Positions 17,349-25,793 of a stretch of DNA of 64,000 nucleotides are shown here, in pieces; position 1 is the first letter of the stretch, and each line of letters opens with the position of its first letter. The DNA is taken from NCBI RefSeq assembly GCF_000429725.1, contig NZ_AUCK01000005.1, positions 62,001-126,000 of the forward strand, given 5' to 3'. This stretch comes from Alkalicoccus chagannorensis DSM 18086. Lineage in GTDB: Bacteria; Bacillota; Bacilli; Bacillales; Salisediminibacteriaceae. The position numbers and the translations under genes were made by a program. The notes beneath the pieces were generated by a model, which ran no database searches, was not told the origin of the DNA, and was given only the letters and a program-made list of their open reading frames with translations.

Positions 17349-17912
17349 TCATCCGAACAGCCTTTCTTCCTTCCACCCGCCGCCCGTGTCCTGTTTCCAT
17401 GCGCTTGCAGCCGCTTCGACAGCACGCCGGTAAAAAGGATTCATCTTTCTCCACTGGCGGGGAAGGTAATCGACAAATACCGGCGGCCGGCTCTCGAGCT
17501 GTTCTTGTTGAAGCAGGTGCTGAAGATCGGCCATCGCTGCTGCATCCGGAAATGTCACCCGGCCCTCCAGCATCCGTTTCATGTCTCTGTGTGTACTGAG
17601 CAGCGTGATGCCGGCAGGTCTGGATGGATGAACGGCTGTTTGACGAAGACCGAAGAGGACCGCAGCAGTTTCGGGATACAGCGGATGTAGGTGCTGGTCC
17701 GGGAGCTGGATCGTCTGCTGCCGGAGCAGGATGCGGCTCCGGCAGATCAGGCAGGCACCGACGGAAAGAGATGCTTGATCGTCAGAAAGAGAAGCGGCGC
17801 TGTATACACTCATTTCCGGGCTGTAATACTGAGCCTGGACGAGCCGCTGCACCTCCCGGCTTGCCAAGTGCTGCCGGCCTCCCCACAGCTGATGTTCGAT
17901 CGAAGGACGCAT
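17349..17912 (-). CDS. Hypothetical protein
   Basis: A 187-residue protein of mixed character that I do not recognise. It has no signal peptide or membrane helix. Notable segments are VGACLICRSRILLRQQTIQLP (two cysteines three apart in the CLIC motif), an aliphatic stretch AAVLFGLRQTAV and PPVFVDYLPRQWRKMNPFYRRAVEAA near the C-terminus. The start has AAAGGTGTGATG upstream. It precedes the Gfo/Idh/MocA gene, so a small two-gene transcript is likely. Confidence 0.6.
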   Translation of the reverse strand: MRPSIEHQLWGGRQHLASREVQRLVQAQYYSPEMSVYSAASLSDDQASLSVGACLICRSRILLRQQTIQLPDQHLHPLYPETAAVLFGLRQTAVHPSRPAGITLLSTHRDMKRMLEGRVTFPDAAAMADLQHLLQQEQLESRPPVFVDYLPRQWRKMNPFYRRAVEAAASAWKQDTGGGWKEERLFG

Positions 17913-18654
17913 GGTACATCACACCTTTCTTCAAGAGTAGGAAGAGGGCACCGCCTTCCTGTTTTTTAGATCGGCGCCTTCTCCTTCTATATGGGAAGAT
18001 GGCGATGCGTCTTCCCTTTTCTATTCACGTGGAATGATCTGCACGGCACTGCCCCAAAAACGATCTGCGTTCTTGGTTTATCATAGCTCCATCATAGAAC
18101 GCGCGTTCCCTTTTTGCAACAAAAAAGAACTGATGTTCGGATTTTTCGCAAAGGCTTTTCTTCATCGATCAGGATATATATACGTTGTTATCGAAGGAGA
18201 CGGCGGCTATGGGCTGAGTAGAAGTTCTTTCCTGTACAAACCTGCGGCATGCGCCCTTTCGATGAAAAGCCGCTCTGTGCTTTTAGTCAGAAGCGGTAGT
18301 GGGAGAAGTGGAAGCAGTGCGGTGACAGACAAAATGGAATAGACGGCGTGCTCTTCCTGTGACGGGATTCCCGATGAAGAACTGGGAGCAGCAGGAGCGC
18401 ATCTTGGTAGGAGTTTGCTGTACGGCTGTGAATCGGCAGCCACGTAGATCCAATGACGCATAGAAGATGAAGAGATTCGTCTTTTTCCTGCGCAGCGGTC
18501 CGTCCTATGAGTTCTTTTCATAACAAACGGATAAGCCGTTGCTCCCGATAAATGTCAAAAAATGCGGTTGGTGCGTGCGAGTTTTCAGATAATCAAGAAC
18601 GGGAGAGGAGTAAAAACGCATTGAGTAGAAAATATTGGCTATTTCCTGCGCGCA
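17913..18654. other. Gene-free stretch with hairpins and one dispersed repeat copy
   Basis: No supported gene occurs in these 740 bases. Visible structure is limited to an 18.0-kb hairpin (gggaaga / tcttccc with TTTT), the palindrome GAACGCGCGTTC near 18.1 kb followed by a T-run, and a copy of the dispersed repeat at 18170-18290. Open frames here lack ribosome sites. Confidence 0.55.
18170..18290. repeat. Dispersed degenerate element, copy A
   Basis: The best-conserved part begins ACAAACCTGCGG at 18236 and runs through GAAAAGCCGCT and a GCTTTT end. It parallels copy D at 48.4 kb, where the same landmarks read ACAAGCCTGCGG, AAAAGACGCT and GCTTTT. The preceding GACGGCGGCT also recurs in copies B and E. 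Confidence 0.6.
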
Positions 18655-18682
18655 TTGAAAGGGAGAGTTGTCCCGTTATGAT
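18655..18682 (+). promoter_or_regulatory. Sigma-A-type promoter of the receiver/HEAT/glycosyltransferase operon
   Basis: TTGAAA (18655-18660), a 16-base spacer and TATGAT (18677-18682), about 100 bases before the first start codon. Confidence 0.6.
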
Positions 18683-18781
18683 GGTTGTGATGAAAACATG
18701 TAGAGAAACTGTCCAGATTCGTTTCCTATACTGAAAACAGCAGTTATCCCTGCCAAACCTATACAAAGAGAGGGATGTACC

Positions 18782-19675
18782 ATGGCACCTCAGGAGGATT
18801 TTTTTCACCAGCCGCAGGAAGTGGAAGAGCGACTGTATGACGAAGCATTGTTTCCGCTGTTTTTCAAAATGCAGCAGTCAACCCTGGCCCGCCAATATCG
18901 TCCGTTTACGATCCTATTTGTCCGCATCGAAGGAGGTCTGGAAGCCAACATCGGTATTATCCAGTACATTACCCGCCATTTGCGGGACACGGATTCCATT
19001 TTCAGGCTGGAGAGCCGAAAGCTGCTCACCATTCTCATGCCATTTGCTGGAGAGAAAGAAGCTTTTGCCTACGTGCAGCGACTGCGGAGATCGCTGACGG
19101 ACTCTGGAAGCAGCACTCAGGAACTTCCGCATATGAAGACCGTCATGATGGAAATCAGACAGCCTGCCGCAGGATGGCAGGAAACGATGGAGAAAGCGGA
19201 ACAGACATTGGAAAAAATCCCTTCGCTGCAGGAAGTACGTCCGTATACCGTGCCGGATTATACAAAAACGGCCCCGATGATGCTGAAAGTGTCCCTTCTG
19301 GAGCCCGATTTGATTGCATCCAGTGTCCTCCAGCAGTTTCTGGGGGACTTGGAACTCGAAGGCATTCGGCTCGACTGTGCTTTTTACCGGGACGGCGTGG
19401 AATTTTTAGCATCCGACAGACACAGGTCGGATCAGCAGCATGTCATTCTGATCAGTGATGTGCTCCCGAGAAAAGATGGTCTGGAGATGATCAAAGAACT
19501 CCGGGACATGCCGAATACAGGGAAATATTACCTTATTCTATTGTCGAATAGAAAGACAGAAGAGGACATGGCCTATGCCTTCCGGCTCGGGGTGGATGAT
19601 TACATTGTGAAGCCCTTGTCCCTCTCTGTACTGGAAGCCAAAATACGCCATTTTGCAAATCGGAAGGGGTACTGA
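18782..19675 (+). CDS. Degenerate GGDEF plus receiver-domain regulator with intact c-di-GMP I-site motif
   Basis: A 297-residue cytoplasmic protein with two domains. Residues 35-125 follow a GGDEF fold: PFTILFVRIEGG is the substrate-binding strand and LRDTDSIFRLESRKLLTIL is the active-site strand. The catalytic GGDEF is replaced by ESRKL (77-81), so cyclase activity should be absent. The inhibitory-site motif RxxD is kept as R68-D69-T70-D71, exactly five residues before, as in c-di-GMP receptors. Residues about 172-297 form a receiver domain with acidic pair EPD, phosphoacceptor Asp226 in LISDVLPRKDG, LLSN, and Lys277 in YIVKPLS. It is first in a tight operon, three bases before the HEAT gene. 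It probably senses phosphorylation and c-di-GMP (inference). Confidence 0.8.
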   Translation: MAPQEDFFHQPQEVEERLYDEALFPLFFKMQQSTLARQYRPFTILFVRIEGGLEANIGIIQYITRHLRDTDSIFRLESRKLLTILMPFAGEKEAFAYVQRLRRSLTDSGSSTQELPHMKTVMMEIRQPAAGWQETMEKAEQTLEKIPSLQEVRPYTVPDYTKTAPMMLKVSLLEPDLIASSVLQQFLGDLELEGIRLDCAFYRDGVEFLASDRHRSDQQHVILISDVLPRKDGLEMIKELRDMPNTGKYYLILLSNRKTEEDMAYAFRLGVDDYIVKPLSLSVLEAKIRHFANRKGY

Positions 19676-19678
19676 CCT

Positions 19679-20743
19679 ATGTTCACTTCTTTGACGGCGG
19701 CCATCTGGATCGTCGCAGGGCTTGCTGCTGTGTTGACGCTGATCTTCACCTATCTGCTGATAAACCGCGGTGTTGAATCCTATCGCCGCAGAAGAAGTGA
19801 CGCTTTTATGGTCTCTGCGGCTGCCGATGTGTACCAGTTTATGCGGCATGGAGGCAAACCTGCCCGGTCGTTAATTCCGAACGAACGGTGGAAGATGGAA
19901 ACCATGGAAAAGATTTTTCACAGCTACCGCTATCACATCCAGCATGAACAGCTAATGCAGCGGATGTCGATGTTTGCGGAATGGTATATGCTCGATTTCT
20001 ACAGCAAAGAAATGCGGAGCCGGAAATGGAGCCGGAGGATGAATGCCCTATCCCGTATCATTGAATTCCGGGTGAGCGGACTGATGGACCAGGTGGAGGA
20101 ACGGCTCCAGTCAGACGGGGTGCGGTCGGAAGAGGAGAGGCTTCTGATGGTCCGCGCGCTGCTGATGATGAAAGAGGAGCGCGGGCTGATGTACCTGAAA
20201 GATCAAAAGGCAGAATGGAGCGAGTTCGATTACCGCCGCCTTCTGCTGGATGTTGAAGCCTCTTCTATCGATCAGATGCTTCTTGTCTTCGATACGTACA
20301 CCCTGCCACTGCAGTATGCGCTTGTAGATGCGATCGGTGTCCGGCAGCTGACGGAACACCAGGCATTTTTAGAGTCCCTGCTCGAGAGCGGCAGCCAAGA
20401 GATCCGTGTGAGAAGTTTAAAATCCCTGCACCTGCTCCCGGTTGTTTATGATCCTTCCGTTTATATCGGCTTTGCGGAATCTCCTTTATGGGAGGAGCGG
20501 TTGATGACGGCCAAACTAGCTGGGCGTCTGCCGATGGAGCTGAGCCTCCCGCTGCTCCGGACCATGATGCATGATTCCTCCTGGTGGGTGCGGATCGAGG
20601 CGGCACGGGCATTGAGCAGCGTACATGAGGGACGGAACATTCTCGACGAGCTGCGGACATCCGAAGAAGACCGTTACTGTGCCGATGCTGCTGTAGAAGC
20701 ACTGGAGAGGAGGAGTGACCATGTCCTGGCCGGCGTTCGGTGA
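19679..20743 (+). CDS. Membrane-anchored HEAT-repeat protein
   Basis: A 354-residue protein with one N-terminal transmembrane helix (about 7-28) and a large cytoplasmic helical part. The C-terminal two thirds fit HEAT-like helical repeats, clearest at SQEIRVRSLKSLHLLP and DSSWWVRIEAARALSSV, each with the Arg/Ala pattern of HEAT B helices. HEAT repeats are scaffolds for protein contacts. The 3-base gap from the receiver gene and the 23-base overlap with the glycosyltransferase gene suggest that it links the regulator to the membrane enzyme (inference). No catalytic motif. Confidence 0.78.
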   Translation: MFTSLTAAIWIVAGLAAVLTLIFTYLLINRGVESYRRRRSDAFMVSAAADVYQFMRHGGKPARSLIPNERWKMETMEKIFHSYRYHIQHEQLMQRMSMFAEWYMLDFYSKEMRSRKWSRRMNALSRIIEFRVSGLMDQVEERLQSDGVRSEEERLLMVRALLMMKEERGLMYLKDQKAEWSEFDYRRLLLDVEASSIDQMLLVFDTYTLPLQYALVDAIGVRQLTEHQAFLESLLESGSQEIRVRSLKSLHLLPVVYDPSVYIGFAESPLWEERLMTAKLAGRLPMELSLPLLRTMMHDSSWWVRIEAARALSSVHEGRNILDELRTSEEDRYCADAAVEALERRSDHVLAGVR

Positions 20744-22151
20744 AGCTGTATACTGGTTTTTCGCTGTCCTTATTTTCGTCTACATGCTCATCGTTATTTT
20801 CTTTTACACCGGACTGCTCGGCCTCTCTGCGTTTCAGCTGAAAAAAGAATCGCGCTGGAACCGCACCATGGAGCACGATGAGGATATGAACGCTCACTAT
20901 ACGAAGCCTGTTACGGTTCTGGTTCCAGCATACAACGAAGAAAAAGGCGTTGTAGATACCGTCCGTTCCCTGCTGAGCCTCCGCTACCCTCAAGTGGAGA
21001 TACTCGTGATCAACGATGGGTCGTCAGATGGTACGCTGGAGACGATGATCGAGCATTTCTCCATGAAGCCGGTCAATCGTACGGTCCGGAGACAGCTGGA
21101 TACTGCGCCGGTGCACGGTATTTACCAGTCGAACATCCTGCCGCACCTGTATCTGGTCGATAAAGAAAATGGAGGGAAAGCCGACGCCTTGAACGCCGGC
21201 ATCAACATTTCGAGATATCCTTATTTCTGCTCTATTGACGGCGATTCGATTCTGGAGTCGGATGCCCTGCTGAAAGTGATGAAGCCGGTCATCAAGTCTG
21301 GAGATAATATTGTTGCCTCCGGAGGAAGTGTCCGGATAGCCAACGGCTGCGATATTCAGCAGGGGGCGGTACTGAGCACAAGCGTTTCGAAGCGCCCGAT
21401 TGTGATTATGCAGATCATCGAATACGTTCGTGCGTTTCTCATCAGCCGTGTCGGACTCAGCCGGTTCAATCTTCTGATGATCATCTCCGGCGCATTCAGC
21501 GTGTTTCAGAAAAAGGCTGTGATCGAAGCCGGCGGGTATCATACGGATACGGTCGGAGAGGACATGGAACTGGTCGTCCGCCTTCATCGGATAAACAAAG
21601 AAGAGAAGAAGAACCAGCAGATCAGCTACGTCACGGAACCTGTCTGCTGGACAGAAGCACCGGAGACGATGAAAGGCCTGCAGCGGCAGCGGAGCCGCTG
21701 GCATAGAGGAATGCTGGAGAGCTTATGGGCACATAAGCGGATGACCATGAATCCGAAGTACGGCAAAGTCGGGACGGTCGCGTTCCCTTATTTCTGGATT
21801 GTAGAAATGTTCGGTCCGGTGATTGAATTTACCGGCTACCTGTTTCTAATCGTCTCGTTCTTCATGGGAGAAGTCTATTGGCAGTTCGGACTTGCACTGC
21901 TGCTCATGATGGTGCTTTACGGATCGCTGCTTTCATTAGGTGCCGTTCTGCTGGAAGTGTGGAGTTTAAACAAATACCCAAGGCCGCGGGATATGGTCGC
22001 GTTATTTTTCTATTCGCTCACGGAAACGTTCTGGTACCGCCCATTGACCGTTCTGTTCCGGCTTTTCGGTATTGGTCAGTGGATATTCAAGTACCGGAGA
22101 TGGGATCCGCAGGAGAGGAAAGGACTATCCAGACCTAAAGTTGCGGATTGA
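20721..22151 (+). CDS. Membrane family 2 glycosyltransferase, poly-N-acetylglucosamine/cellulose synthase-like
   Basis: A 476-residue integral membrane glycosyltransferase. An N-terminal helix (about 9-34) is followed by a GT-A domain: VTVLVPAYNEEKGV, VINDGSSDGT, the metal motif SIDGDS, SGAFSVFQKKA, the base motif TVGEDMELV and the processivity motif QRQRSRWHRG. C-terminal helices follow at about 350-440. The motif set is that of processive polysaccharide synthases such as IcaA/PgaC or YdaM. It probably polymerises and exports a surface polysaccharide; the sugar is unknown. The ATG at 20721 with AGGAGG seven bases upstream is preferred over GTG at 20715. It is the last gene of the operon. Confidence 0.87.
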   Translation: MSWPAFGEAVYWFFAVLIFVYMLIVIFFYTGLLGLSAFQLKKESRWNRTMEHDEDMNAHYTKPVTVLVPAYNEEKGVVDTVRSLLSLRYPQVEILVINDGSSDGTLETMIEHFSMKPVNRTVRRQLDTAPVHGIYQSNILPHLYLVDKENGGKADALNAGINISRYPYFCSIDGDSILESDALLKVMKPVIKSGDNIVASGGSVRIANGCDIQQGAVLSTSVSKRPIVIMQIIEYVRAFLISRVGLSRFNLLMIISGAFSVFQKKAVIEAGGYHTDTVGEDMELVVRLHRINKEEKKNQQISYVTEPVCWTEAPETMKGLQRQRSRWHRGMLESLWAHKRMTMNPKYGKVGTVAFPYFWIVEMFGPVIEFTGYLFLIVSFFMGEVYWQFGLALLLMMVLYGSLLSLGAVLLEVWSLNKYPRPRDMVALFFYSLTETFWYRPLTVLFRLFGIGQWIFKYRRWDPQERKGLSRPKVAD

Positions 22152-22163
22152 TTCATTTTGATA

Positions 22164-22224
22164 GGTATAAAGGATGGTTTATAGGGTTGGGTTTATAGTA
22201 AACCTATTGTATACCGAGTATACT
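22164..22224 (+). promoter_or_regulatory. Direct-repeat operator and -10 element before the SARP-like gene
   Basis: GGTTTATAG occurs exactly twice, at 22176-22184 and 22190-22198, with a weaker copy GGTATAAAG at 22164-22172. TATACT at 22219-22224 is a good -10 element with no clear -35. SARP regulators are known to bind short direct repeats near the -35 region, so this fits autoregulation. Confidence 0.5.
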
Positions 22225-22251
22225 GAGGAAAAGATACAGGGGGGATTCAGT

Positions 22252-23415
22252 ATGCGTGTACTGGTGATCGAGGAGGGCACTCCGGAAGCGGAGCAGTGGT
22301 CAGAAGTGATGCACGGAGAGAAGAAGCAGGCAGGCAGAGCCATCAAAACGTCGCTGACATTCGAAAGCCGGGACGAGAGTGGTAGAACATCCCCCCTGGA
22401 AAAAGGAATCGGTGGCGTCATTGATGAACTGTCGGATGAAAAACCTTCTCTTGTCGTGATGTATATCCAAAAGTCCGGAGACGTCGACATACGGACATTT
22501 GAACTTCACGAAGCGGATCATCTACTGGATCCGGTCGTTAAAAAGCGGTTGAAATCAGAAGCAGCCAAGTGGCAGAAGCCGGCTCCTCCAGCTGGAGCAG
22601 TGAAGCTGCAGCTCTTCCGGGACGTCGTTCTCAGAGAAGCCGGCAAAGAGCTGCCGCTCCGCTGGAGAACCTCCAAAGTACAGCAGCTGTTCCTCTACTT
22701 AATGCAGCACCGGAACCAGTGGGTGGAGAAGGCACAGCTCATTGAACTGCTCTGGCCGGAGTATGAGACAGAACGCGCCTATTCCCAGCTTTATACCGCC
22801 GTCTATCATGTCCGTAAAACGATAAAGCCGTTTCATCATGCCTTTTCGCTCCACAGCAGTGGCGGCGGCTATGTCATTCAGATACATGACGCAGACATTG
22901 ACGCGGACCGGTTTGCGTCCGTTCTGCAGGAGCATCCCGTGCCGCATGCAGATAATGTGAACGAGCTGGAAGAGGCGATGGCTTTATACAAAGGGCCTTA
23001 CCTGGAACATAAAGACTATGTCTGGGCCGAGCCGGAACGAGTGCGGCTGCAGACACGCTGGCTGGAAATGGGCAAAAAACTGCTCGCCTTTTATTGGAAT
23101 TCCGGCGAAGTGCAGCGCGCCTACAAACTGGCACAGAAAATGAACGACCTGGAACCGCTGCACGACGAGAGTTATTTATACCTCATGCGGATTTTCCATA
23201 AACTGGACCGTGATTATGCGGTGGAGGCAGTCTATGAAAAGCTGGTGCGGACATGGAAACAGGAACTGCAGGAACCGCCGCCGGAAGCGCTCCACCGATG
23301 GTATCAGCAGTGGCGTGTCCTGAAAACACACGGGGATCGGGAAGAAACGTGGAGCCGCGCATCGAAGCAGCCGAACCTGCCCTGGGAGGAGAAACAACTT
23401 CGTCATTTCTATTAA
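22252..23415 (+). CDS. SARP-like transcriptional regulator with OmpR-type DNA-binding and BTAD domains
   Basis: A 387-residue protein. Residues 1-115 are variable and may replace a receiver domain. Residues about 118-205 match a winged-helix Trans_reg_C domain: KLQLFRDVVLREAGKELPLRW, the recognition part QLIELLWPEYE and YTAVYHVRKTIKPF, ending GGGYVIQI. Residues 215-370 form a bacterial transcriptional activation domain of TPR-like helices (MALYKGPYLEHKDYVWAEPER, LYLMRIFHKLDRDYAVEAVYE). It follows the glycosyltransferase operon but has its own -10 element and repeated operator. A regulator of the neighbouring polysaccharide genes is plausible. Confidence 0.82.
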   Translation: MRVLVIEEGTPEAEQWSEVMHGEKKQAGRAIKTSLTFESRDESGRTSPLEKGIGGVIDELSDEKPSLVVMYIQKSGDVDIRTFELHEADHLLDPVVKKRLKSEAAKWQKPAPPAGAVKLQLFRDVVLREAGKELPLRWRTSKVQQLFLYLMQHRNQWVEKAQLIELLWPEYETERAYSQLYTAVYHVRKTIKPFHHAFSLHSSGGGYVIQIHDADIDADRFASVLQEHPVPHADNVNELEEAMALYKGPYLEHKDYVWAEPERVRLQTRWLEMGKKLLAFYWNSGEVQRAYKLAQKMNDLEPLHDESYLYLMRIFHKLDRDYAVEAVYEKLVRTWKQELQEPPPEALHRWYQQWRVLKTHGDREETWSRASKQPNLPWEEKQLRHFY

Positions 23416-23470
23416 TCGCATGCTTGCGGATAGGAAGACGGAACGCGAAGATTGTGGATAAATAGAACAA

Positions 23471-23496
23471 AGCCGGAAGCGGTCCAGCTTCCGGCT
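23471..23496 (+). terminator. Terminator of the SARP-like gene
   Basis: A perfect 10-bp stem (agccggaagc / gcttccggct) followed by TTTT. Confidence 0.85.
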
Positions 23497-23564
23497 TTTT
23501 CATACTATTAGGAATGGATAAGTTCTCATAAAGGGAGGCGACGGCTGCGGCCGCGGGGAACTTC

Positions 23565-24893
23565 TTATTCGAGGCGGCCGGCAGCCGTCAGCCGCTCTTC
23601 ATAAAAGTCACTGTTTTCCAGATGGCGGACAGCTGTACCGGAAGAGACCGTAACCGTGATGATTTGATCGTTGCCGGTGTAAATACCAGCAAGCAGGCCG
23701 GTATCCCCTTCAAAAAAGAGCAGGTCGTCCGGCTGCCGGTCAGCAGGATCGATCGGCGTGGAAACTTCTTTCAGTGCCTCTGCTGTCGCCGGCGTTTCCG
23801 TGTCATAGGCATCATACCAGGCGGACTTCACGAGTTCAGCTGTGTCCATCCCATCGTCGCTCTCCGCCTCGTGCGGCTCGTGCAGGTAATCCAGCGCCGC
23901 TGAAGCAGCTGGAGCATCCTGCACGCGGGTCATGTCATCAAAGCGTCGCGTGTCGGTATAGGCGTCTTCCCAGTAGTCATGCAGATAAGAAATCTGGACT
24001 TGGTTTTCAGAACGGGAAGCGTGAATCATGAATCCTCCGCCGACATAAATGCCGGCATGCGTAACATCGCCTTCTTCCCGCTCGTCGTCGTCGACTTCCA
24101 CATCGGAGAAATACATGACGTCACCAGGGCGGGTTTCCTCCCGATCGATGGAGCTCCCTTCTTTTACCTGGTCCAGCGTCACACGTGGCAGGGCTGTATC
24201 GTGATGCTGTGCGAATACTTCCTGAACGAAAAAGGAACAATCGAAAGCCTCCAGGGAATTACCGCCGAATTCATACGGAGTGCCGAGGTAATTCATGGCT
24301 TCCCTGACGGCAGGATGATCATGATCCTCGTACGTTCCGGGATGCAGCCGCTCCTGCTCTTCTTGGGTGAGCCGGATGCCGCCTTCAAAATGGCGTGCCC
24401 AGAAGGAGTCATCATCCAGCCGGAGTTCTTCTGTCCCGCTGCTCTGAGAAGCGGTCACAAAAGAGCCGTCTCCGGTATAAACACCGGACATCAGGGTGTC
24501 TCCTTCAAAAAAGACGACATCACCGGGCCGCAGATCTTCCTCCGGTACGGGTTCGCCAAGGTCAGACTGATGATGAGCAGCCAGCGGCATGCGGATACCG
24601 GTCGCTTCTTCATAAATATATTGAACCAGGCCGGAAGGGGAAAACCCTTCTTCGGGCGAACTGCCGTCACGATCATACGAATAGCCGGTCATCTCGAGCG
24701 CTTTGGAGCGGAGTTCTTCCTCCTCATAATCGAGTTCCGTTGCGAGGATTCCGTCGCTGTGTGGATTCTGGCCGGACGTTTCTGTCGATGGCTGGTCCGG
24801 GTCTTCGGGATCATTCTGTGAATCGATCTCGGTTATCGCCCACCAGACGATGGCGCCGAGAATACCAACCGTTATAAGAAACCACCATCTCAC
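23565..24893 (-). CDS. Membrane-anchored protein with three NlpC/P60 domains, only the middle one catalytic
   Basis: A 442-residue acidic surface protein with an N-terminal membrane anchor (about 4-20) and an Asp/Pro/Ser linker. Three NlpC/P60-like modules follow at about 60-175, 192-320 and 325-442, each with a PGD or PDD (V/L)x(Y/F)F strand. The active Cys motif reads FSPSGLVQ in the first (Cys lost), FDCSFFVQ with Cys219 and THAGIY His279 in the second, and DTAELVK in the third (Cys lost). Only the middle copy should cut cell-wall peptides; the others may bind substrate. A GTG start is preferred because GGGAG lies upstream at good spacing; an ATG seven codons earlier (24914) is possible. 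Confidence 0.8.
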   Translation of the reverse strand: MRWWFLITVGILGAIVWWAITEIDSQNDPEDPDQPSTETSGQNPHSDGILATELDYEEEELRSKALEMTGYSYDRDGSSPEEGFSPSGLVQYIYEEATGIRMPLAAHHQSDLGEPVPEEDLRPGDVVFFEGDTLMSGVYTGDGSFVTASQSSGTEELRLDDDSFWARHFEGGIRLTQEEQERLHPGTYEDHDHPAVREAMNYLGTPYEFGGNSLEAFDCSFFVQEVFAQHHDTALPRVTLDQVKEGSSIDREETRPGDVMYFSDVEVDDDEREEGDVTHAGIYVGGGFMIHASRSENQVQISYLHDYWEDAYTDTRRFDDMTRVQDAPAASAALDYLHEPHEAESDDGMDTAELVKSAWYDAYDTETPATAEALKEVSTPIDPADRQPDDLLFFEGDTGLLAGIYTGNDQIITVTVSSGTAVRHLENSDFYEERLTAAGRLE

Positions 24894-24976
24894 TAAAAAT
24901 CTCCCTTTAATCATTCACCTTAACAAGTATGAGAAAAAAATCCAAGAAAGAAAGCGGTGTTTGTGAAACATTGTAC

Positions 24977-25005
24977 TTGCAAAAAAACAGCAAAGTGACT
25001 ATAAT
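24977..25005 (+). promoter_or_regulatory. Sigma-A-type promoter of the azoreductase gene
   Basis: TTGCAA (24977-24982), a 17-base spacer and TATAAT (25000-25005), about 44 bases before the start codon. Confidence 0.75.
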
Positions 25006-25048
25006 AACTTTTTGTAAGATGCAAACAAAACTTTAGAGGTGATTTTTC

Positions 25049-25675
25049 GTGGCAGATGTACTATTTATTAAAGCAAATTCTCGACCGGATGACCAGGCAG
25101 TGAGCCTGCAGATGTATAATACGTTCAAGAAAGAATATTTGAAAGAGCATCCGAATGATCGTATAGAAGAACTGGACCTGTTTGAAGAAAACCTCCCATA
25201 CTACGATGCGGACAAAATCCATGGCATGTTCAAAACAGCGAAAGGCATCGAGCTCAGCCCGGACGAAGAGAAGGCTGCAGACCTGGTAAAAGGGTACCTG
25301 GAACAGTTTCTAAAAGCAGATAAGGTCGTTCTCGCTTTCCCACTCTGGAACTTCAGCGTCCCGGCTGTCCTTCACACGTACTTCGATTATCTCTGCCAAG
25401 GGGGCACGACGTTCCGCTATACTGAGCAGGGGCCCGTCGGTCTGTTGAACGACAAAAAGGTTATGCTGCTGAATGCGCGCGGCGGTGTCTATTCCGAAGG
25501 AGCTGCGGCTTCTATGGAAATGGCCGTCAACTACGTGGAGACGATCATGCAGTTCTTCGGCATTGAAGAGCGCTCCAGCGTCATCATTGAAGGACACAAC
25601 CAGTTCCCTGACAAAGCAGAAGAGATCATTCAAGAAGGCCTTGAAAAAACAGAAAAGCAGGCAGCGAGCTTCTAA
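25049..25675 (+). CDS. azoR: FMN-dependent NADH-azoreductase
   Basis: A 208-residue flavodoxin-like enzyme that reduces quinones and azo compounds with NADH and FMN. The FMN phosphate loop is KANSRPDDQAVS. The isoalloxazine region is FPLWNFSVPAVLHTYFDYLCQGGTTFRYT. The GGVYSEG loop follows, and the C-terminal helix region is VETIMQFFGI. Length matches the family. The start is a GTG with AGAGGTGA upstream. It stands alone behind a good promoter. Family members are usually induced by thiol and quinone stress, but I find no clear YodB-type palindrome here. Confidence 0.93.
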   Translation: MADVLFIKANSRPDDQAVSLQMYNTFKKEYLKEHPNDRIEELDLFEENLPYYDADKIHGMFKTAKGIELSPDEEKAADLVKGYLEQFLKADKVVLAFPLWNFSVPAVLHTYFDYLCQGGTTFRYTEQGPVGLLNDKKVMLLNARGGVYSEGAAASMEMAVNYVETIMQFFGIEERSSVIIEGHNQFPDKAEEIIQEGLEKTEKQAASF

Positions 25676-25691
25676 AGCAGGCACCTGGTTT

Positions 25692-25727
25692 GAACAGCCT
25701 GGCAGACAATTCTCTGCCAGGCTGTTC
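25692..25727 (+). terminator. Terminator of azoR
   Basis: A perfect 15-bp stem (25692-25706 with 25713-25727) followed by a T-run. Confidence 0.92.
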
Positions 25728-25793
25728 CTTTTTGACATGTATCATAGAAAAGAAGCTAAACGTTATCTATCGTTCGGTTCACGTTCGAAGAGA

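Noticed and set aside
18207-18521. Small minus-strand frame in the 18-kb gap
   Set aside because: Low-complexity Ser/Leu/Pro composition, no ribosome site, and it overlaps a repeat copy.
24971-25030. YodB-type operator in front of azoR
   Set aside because: A TACT half site exists but no AGTA partner at N7, so the palindrome is not supported.
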